Positions 53,501-62,500 of a stretch of 64,000 nt of DNA are shown here, piece by piece. The notes under the pieces were generated by a model. The model made no database searches. It was not told the DNA's origin and saw only the letters and a program-made list of their open reading frames with translations. Both the position numbers and the translations under genes were made by a program. Position 1 is the stretch's first letter, and each line of letters starts with the position of its first letter. The stretch comes from Escarpia spicata. Its lineage: Eukaryota; Annelida; Polychaeta; Sabellida; Siboglinidae. Where the stretch lies: positions 52,032,714-52,096,713 of the forward strand of contig OZ023205.1 of NCBI GenBank assembly GCA_963995525.1, given 5' to 3'.

Positions 53501-56500
53501 AAACGATGACGACTGCTGAATAAATAATTTATTCGCCATGACAACTGTACACAACAAGTGGCTCCACGTAGTGGATAATTATGAGTAAAAACGATTTGAA
53601 TAGCAGACATCATCAATGCCGAATAACCGGCCTGTCGTACTGAAGCGTCACAGACAGTGCGGCCGCAATTCCGGCCTGTCGTACTGAAATGGTTAATAGA
53701 GCATTGAAGCATGTGATATCTAAATAAATAAAATTATAAATAATTATAACCATTAAATTGTGTATCATCATTGTCGTTTAAAGGCGTTTTTTCCAGGCTC
53801 TCCTGGGTTCGCCTTTCTTCCAATTGCCAATACCCATCAAGTCTGCAGACACCGAGTTCTGCCAGGTCTTCCTTGGTCTGCCGACGGGAGCTGTCCCCTC
53901 CACCACTAACTTTGTACAGCCCTTCACCCAGTCCTCGTTGTTCTTTCGCTCTACATACCCATACCACCTCAGCCTGCCTCTGATCACATCCCCAATCACC
54001 TCCACTCCTACTCTTCTTCTAAGCTATGCACTGGGCTGTCTGTCGCTGAGTGATGCGCCACACATCCATCTCACCATCCTCATCTCAACCCTTTCCATCC
54101 TCGTGTCATGATCAAATTAACTAAAATTAGGTACACTGTTAATTACAAGCAAAACGTAGAATGTTGTATAATTAGTTTATAATTACAGATAAAGTCCACA
54201 TGTTATGAACATGTTTTTATAATGGTCAGTCATTTCTGTTGTATGTTTGCTACAGGACCACAGAATTCATCTATCTATTAATCCAAAAGTGGGATTACAA
54301 GTTTATGATCAAAATACCCTGAAGCTAAATGATACACCATTGAAATGTTGCACTACAAATAGTTGTTAATAAAAGCATTATCTGAGCTAATTTCAGTATG
54401 AAACAACTCCAGTGAATGCCTTTTTTATCTGCAGTTGTTTTGGTGTGTGGCCATTTTGGTTAGGAGATTTTGGGGCTATTTGAAACCAAATAGTGGCAGA
54501 ACTGGTTACTTAGAAACCAAACCCTGTTGAGAGAAGAACATGTCAAACTTAACCAAAATTACTCGCGTCTGAATTCGGAATAACGGTTCCTGAATTTGAA
54601 AAAGCCATGAAGGACTGATGTCAATAGTGGCTTTCTCAGGACCTGGCCTATGGAAGACTAGAGAATTTAGACTATGGGTACATGGTCGCATAGTGGCTAG
54701 AGCATCTGAATCCAGAGATTCCAGGTTTGAATCCTGCTGCTGTCGGTTCGAACCTTTGACAAGTTTGTTCACTTTACGTTGCTCCAGTCTACTCAGCTGT
54801 ATGAATGAGTACCTGGCTATAGACAGTGGCAGATATTTATGTGCGAATAATGAATAGTCTTCCCCTGTCCTAGGTGAGGGGTCATACATGGACGAGGAGC
54901 TGGAACTACTGAAGGTGTCTGCCGGGCTGGAGACAGTGCAACTGGGCAGTATTGGCGTGTACCACTACCGCCTGTCTGACAGTGCACGCAACGTCAGTAC
55001 CTGCTCCATCATCAGCAAGCCAGGACCACGGGTAGGTGGACGTCTCAAATATTTACGCCTGAACTGTTTTTTAAAGCAATTCTTTGTAAACTAATAATAC
55101 ATTCAAGATGTACTGCATCAGGATGTGATATTCTCCCATCAGTACATTTTGGTCAATTCTTCTGTGCATTTTCTGCATAATTGTGGTCTTAATGCACAAA
55201 AGAGTCAATCAATAATTTTGTTTACACAAATTATTTTGAGCTTGTTACCACATGGATGATTAATTATGCAGCCCGAGTATGAATCTGCATGCCTGCCCAG
55301 TGAAGTACACTTTTTAATCAGTCCATCTGACATTAAGATGATTAATGAATAATTGTGTATATTATAAAGAGATTAAAATTATCAAAGAATTGCAATAAGT
55401 TTCTGTTTCACAAATGTTTGATCAGAAACATGAATTTGAGGTCAGTATGTTCAAATAACGTTTGAATTTTAAAAACTATCTGCAAGATGGCGCAACCCCA
55501 TAATATGGCATGACGCGATTATTTTGGGCTGTGTTAAGCTGACTTGAAGTGTAATAAATAAAAAATAAAATGATAATTTATGGCATGATTCTTTACAGAA
55601 CCACACAGTTCACGTGACAGACACGGGGTTCCAACCCAAGGTCATCACAGTTCACCCCCGGGACCGCATCTGGTGGGTGTGGCAGGGGGGCAAGATACCC
55701 CACAATATCACGCAGGTGAGGGCATGTTTTTACCCATAACGCATCATTCTTGCTTTCTGTGTCTGCTGCATGTATAGGCGATCATGACCCTCTTTTTTCC
55801 TATAATAGTAAATGTCTAAAATTGTAGCAGTTCCCATGTAAAACTGTTCAAATTTAAGAAAATTGGACAGAGTTATTGGTTGATCAAAAGAGTTGACATG
55901 TATAAAATAATGTTGTGCCTTAAGTGTATTTATTTTGTCCATTTGTTTCCATCACGTTTTACTTGTTTAGTATCATTATGTCTATGATACCTACTTATTA
56001 TCTTCATTTATTTTGTATTTTAATTTAGTATCATCTGTTAGATTTTATTGATAATCATTTACATAAATTAGCAATTCTTGCACATGTTAATTTATTTATT
56101 TAAATGTACAGAATTAATTGATCTAGATTTGTGGTACTATGTAAATATTTCACTTATTATGTATGATATACCATTGTAATAATCATAGATTTACATGCAC
56201 AGTGGCAGTACAATAGGACTGAGTTAATATTCAGTACGAGGCATGGATTTCTGGACACAAACACACTCTGTTACTCAGAAAGAATTAGTACACTTGACAC
56301 AACTTATTCACCACTATATCTAAGGTTTTTTTTCTGACACATTCGCTTCAGAAATACAGGCCAAATTTCAAGATGTTTATGTGCATTATTGATGAACACA
56401 CTTGGGATTACATAATGCTTTATTGTGCCTTTATTTATATGCACATATTTTACAACTTTCAGTAAACCACTGCGGTGCTTCAATTCAATATATCCTTTGT

Positions 56501-59500
56501 GCATGGATAATTTATGGAACTAGTTTTCATAATAGTTCTACCACAAGGGCCGATATTTTGTATTCTGATTGAATTATGTCATTGCCAACTTATTTACTGG
56601 CTTGGCAATTTTTTTTAAAGGCTGCAACAAATCTTATACGACAAAGTGGTTAAATAGAAAAATGACTTTTATATGGGACAAGGCTCCTTGGTAATGTAAT
56701 GGAGTTATGACTAGGAATCGTGACTAGTTTTGCTGTTAAGTAACAAGGCAGGTATGAGTTTGTAAAAGAGCTTTGTATTCAGCCAACACATTTTTAGCTA
56801 ATTCATACAATACATATATATATACAATGTGTAAATGATGTGAATTAGCCTATATAATTATAATCCATAATACAACCTCAACAGCAAAGGTGGGGGGAAC
56901 CAACCACACGCAGGTGGCTGAACCCACCCTACATATTATAACTAGACCTGTTTACGGATTATAACCTTAATAGTAAAAAAAATGACTTTTTTGTTATCCT
57001 GTGCATCAGTTATTAGTCTTTATTTTATATATGTTTTACTTGTGAGAAAACGTTATTAAAGCAATCTGTAAATAAGCATAGCAAAATTGTGTAGTAATGG
57101 GAAAAGTAAAATACTCTGATTACTTTTCTACTAATTTGTACTATTCAGTGGTATTAATTTATGATACATTTTTAGTACCAAACAAACCCGGATGAAATGT
57201 AATGTGGAACACAAATTAGGTTGAACATTTATTGTTTCCTACAAATGTCAGAAGGTCATGTGTGTTTGTTTTAAGGTCACTCACCAGGGGATACATATCA
57301 AGGGCGGATTCTGCAGCGGGTGTCCGCGTGACTGCCCGTCTGCTTTCATGCAGAGTTTTGACATTCCCGGTGTCTACTACTATGTCAGGTTAGTTTCTTT
57401 TCCACACCTGGGCTTGATCACTATTGTACTTCAGGATTCTTAGTAGATCAATAAAATTCTGGTAACATTGAGCACCTTTTGTTAAACCATTTCTTTACCA
57501 ATCACCTTCGATCTGAAAATTCTACATGTGTACAGAAACTATAAAATGTACTCTGTTCAAATCCTATTGTATTTCATTATATATGTGTCAGTTATGGTGG
57601 TACTATACAGGAGAATCAATAAGAAAATTGTGTATAATGTCTTTAGATTGTTGTGCAGTGAACCTAGAGATTGTAGTGCTAGTTATGTTTGTATCACAAG
57701 GATTATCCATGTGCAAAATGTTGATCAGAAAAAATGTGTATAATTTTATGACATGTGTAACTAAATCAGGCAGTGGAATATTACAGAGTGTTATGAATAG
57801 TGATACATTAACCCCATCACCACTGTGTCGCCACTGGTGAAAATTTATGTATATCTACAGTTATTAGTTATAGTCTAGTATATGTTTGATATGGATATAA
57901 TATTCAGGAATAAAGTTATTGAATTGAATACTACTTGGTTTTGTGTGGAAATGTTTACATAAATGATGTAATGTGATACACTGTTTTAATTTTATTATTC
58001 AGTTTTTTTTATTTAAATGTTTCTGCTTCTTGATTTGTGGCTGAGAATGCTGCAGTGTTGCATGATTATTAAACGTTTTAATGAACATTTTTCAGTGATG
58101 GTGTGATTGGTCATTGTGGAGCCATAGTGGTGACTTCCCAGCCAAAGGTACGACAATCTTGTGGCCTTGTTGCCTTTATTGTTGGTAACTTTTCAAAATT
58201 TAGTTGTAGAGAGTGTTTGTGAAAAATACTTTTGAAATGTACATCAAAATTATGTGATGTAGTGAAATGAGAAGAAACATTTCATGGGTTATTGATTAAT
58301 TTTAATAATTGTTTTAATTTATTTGTATTGACATTTTCTGTAAAAAATAACGTAATTTGAAGATTATGTGATGTAAATAAAAATTAACATAGTATTAATT
58401 ATTATATATATTAAATTATCTCAATTAAATAATTTTAATATTGTATCATTACAGTTGTTAGCTCAGAGTATGTCTAGCATATTTATACTTCTTTGTTTGC
58501 CTGAAATCAAAGGTTGTAGCAGTTAAGCCTGATGCATTGCCTGTAACTAACAAATAACCACTGATTTCTTCACTTGTGTCTTCTATAAACCCTCTAGGTG
58601 CTGGAGATCCAGGTTGCTGAGGGGGCGTTCAACCCAAACCCTGCCCTGGTCAGCGTCAATGACGTTGTGGCATGGACCTTCCATGGTCTACGACACAATG
58701 ATGTCACTGGTGTCGATGACATAACCCAGGTGCTTGATGCACAGAACAACTCGAAGACTGTGTCACCTAGGTAAAATATGTCATTCATCTTGTCACGTCA
58801 TCTGGATGGTACACAGATTTGTCTTATATGTCTAAAGAAGTTAATGTATAGCTAAAAGGCAGTTCGATATTATACAACATTCTAGCAATTTTTGGGGAAG
58901 TTTCAGTGAATTTTCCTGTATTTATGATCATTCCTCCAGCATAGCTGACCCAGGAAAATACAAAATGACATGATTAAAACACAGTAATGCTTAGCGATCT
59001 ACTAGAATTTTCAATTTAAATACTTATTAAATTTCATAATTTCAAAGAACCCAATAAAAAATGAGAATACATAAAATATTTAGTTAATAACTGTGGCAAT
59101 AAAAAATAAATAACAGACTTGTTGGCAAAAGCATAACTGCTTTCTCCTGACCGACAACTGTGTTTGTAGACGTTGTCTGAACAGACTGTTCACTGACAAG
59201 GGAATCTTCCACTTCGCCAGCAAGTCGTTTGTGAAGCACGGAAAGAAAGTGGATGTAAGTAATCGCAGTCATGTAAAATCCTGTACCTGACACCGTCTGT
59301 TATCTGTGTTGTCTTCGATGTTCGGGTTACGTACATGACATGGTGTCATAAGAAGATGTTGCATACGTAAGATTTATAACATAAATCCATAAGACATGCA
59401 AACAAACCCATATTATTATCTACAATCACTGGTTTGCCGCACATATTCAAAAGTAGGTCAGCATTCAAAATTGGATCTGAAGAGACAACCGCACACAGCT

Positions 59501-62500
59501 AACATATCCACAGTCAGTTTTAGGATGTATTTTTCTTGTTTATTGCTATTTTTTTGACATTGCTAAATGGATGTTAATACAATTGATATATATTTCTCTT
59601 GAACGTTTCTGCCTGGTTATTATCTGAGCTAACATATTCCTTGCAAAAAATTGTGTATGCGCCCACTGTCACATACACCCTCCTGTGCAAAGCAGCAATG
59701 CAAGTCAAGTGTAGATTGGAATAGGCCAACTTAATGACATTAAATTTATTGTTTCACATAGGTTATAACAACAGCACATATACATTAATACATGTTCACA
59801 GCAAGCATGCCGGCCCCAATGGTACTGCCAACCAATACCTACAAATCCTAGCAGTATAACCAACCACCACTAACTAGATCATTACACTATATTTACAATT
59901 GACACCGTATCGGTGGGGTCACTTCGACCACCACTAACTAGATCATTACACTATATTTACAATTGACACCGTATCGGTGGGGTCACTTCGACCACCACTA
60001 ACTAGATCATTACACTATATTTACAATTGACACCGTATTGGTGGGGGTCACTTCGACCACCACTAACTAGATCATTACACTATATTTACAATTGACACCG
60101 TATCGGTGGGGTCACTTCGACCACCACTAACTAGATCATTACACTATATTTACAATTGACACCGTATCGGTGGGGTCACTTCGACCACCACTAACTAGAT
60201 CATTACACTATATTTACAATTGACACCATATTGGTGGGGTCACTTCGACCACCACTAACTAGATCATTACACTATATTTACAACTGACACCGTATCGGTG
60301 GGGTCACTTCGACCACCACTAACTAGATCATTACACTATATTTACAATTGACACCGTATCGGTGGGGTCACTTCGACCACCACTAACTAGGTCATTACAC
60401 TATATTAACAACTGACACCGTATCAGTGGGGGTCACTTCGCCTCATCCTAAGCCTCACTCCCCCTCCTGGACCACTACACACCTACTTTATTTACCGCAC
60501 TAAAAACCCTGAGTACACTACTGATTCACAGTAAGAGGAAAAAGCCTGGGCAAAACCTCGTGTACTTATCTGTAACAGGGAAAAACGTCAACAAAGCTAT
60601 CCTGCATGACATTATGCATCAAGTGTGGCACAGGGAGGAGGGTGGGAGACAAATTTATAAAACACAGTCCACTCAGCTTTACAAATGAGTACCTGGCTTT
60701 AGGCAGTGGTGGATATTTGTGTACAAATGATCTTTACGCATTAATTGCAGTGTGGCTGAATGCTTCCCAGAGAAGTCGAGATGATGTTCGATTGAACAGG
60801 ACTGCCACGGAGTAAAGTGTAAAGTGCTTTGAGCAGTCTAAAGGACTGGATATTGCGCTATAATTATAATAATATTCTGGGGAAAAAAAGCAATATCAAC
60901 GTGATTTAAAGAATATTGTGTGTTAATACTATGAATATCAATTTATCTTATGTTGTCGACTGTTGTGCCTCCAGGGTCGAGATGAACGTCGTCTCAGCAG
61001 TGCCCTGGTCGATGATGTTCATGACAGCATGATGGTCCGAGTGAACAACAAGGGGTTCTTCCCCAAGTCTGCCACAGTTCGCAGGGTATGCAGCCCTGCT
61101 GTTTCCTTTCGCATACATCATTACACGTTTGAATTTTTATTACTGAACATTCTACAAGAGAGTTCGTTTTCAAATCAGAAACTTTCATTTTTCATATCCA
61201 AGGTGTTTAATTTACCTGGTAGAGGCTTTCATCAATGTATCACGTCGACTTCATCAGTACCGATGACGCTGAATGACGCCGTCGTACATGTGAGGCAGTT
61301 CGTAATTGCCCTCGTCTCTGTTGATGGGTGTTCTGGTTTTCCTGATCCAAGGAGCGGGGGAAAAAGATTGATGTTTACCATCAATAAATCGCCCTTACAG
61401 ACCATGCGACAACTGAAAACCATATAGACTGGGAGGAAATAAAAATTGTAGACAAAAAAAACAACCGAAGAATCCGGCATATCAAGGAAGCCATCTGGAT
61501 CAGGAAAACCAGAACACGCATCAACAGAGATGAGGGCAATTACGAACTGCCTCACGTGTACGATGACGTCATTCAGCGTCATCGGTACTGATGAAGTCGA
61601 CGTGATACGTTGACGAAAGCCTCTACCAAGTAAATCAAATACATCTTGGATATGAAAAATGAAAGTTTCTTATTTTTTACATGTTTGCTTTCATTGAAAT
61701 TGTGTACTACATTGAACCTTGCTTTACGGTCACCTCTAATATAACCACCTTGCAATTAAGGTCACCCTAGGATTAGAATTGTCCCAAATTATTACTTTAA
61801 TAGTAAAGTATAGGAAATTAGTCTTGTTAATACGGTCACCTTGCCATTCAGGTAACTCTTGCCCAGTCCCGAGGGTGACCTTAACAGTGAGGTTCCACTG
61901 TATTTGTTTTGTTTATATATTATTTTATATATTTAAGCAGATGTGTATGATCACTTACTGCTTAAAATTGCTATAGATGTATTTTGTACATGTTCTGCAA
62001 GCTTATAAATATCGCTATTATATTTTACCCAATGCAACAAGACAACACCAGATATTGAAGAAATGTGGCCAGAATAACCTTCTGACATTTATTTATTATT
62101 CACCTGATAATTGGATGAGTTATTAGCTAAAACACAATACAATCAAATGTGGGCCATTTGAGGTCTTAAACATTGCCCCATTTATTTTACCTATACATTC
62201 TAAAAACAAGGCCCACATTATAGAATATCATATTTAAATTATGGTAATACACCAGAACTATTAAAAAGACGCCTCCCAGACATTTAGACGATTAAAACTA
62301 CTAACTATTACCACATCCTAGAGAGAGGTGGGGCCATTCCGCCACACCGTTTATTAATCCTACTTTAATTACCGCCCTAAAAACCCTGCGTATATTTGAA
62401 GGAGGAAAAAGCCTTAAGGCAAAACCTCGTGTACCATTTAGAAACGGAAAAGCATCAGCAAAGCTAAAATTATTGCATGTGCGTGTTGTGAAAATCCCAT

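Noticed and set aside
60963..61427. 154-codon frame running through exon 19 into the next intron
   Set aside because: Only the first part (60975-61085) is coding; beyond the donor it runs into the fold-back Penelope-like fragment and loses cupredoxin character.
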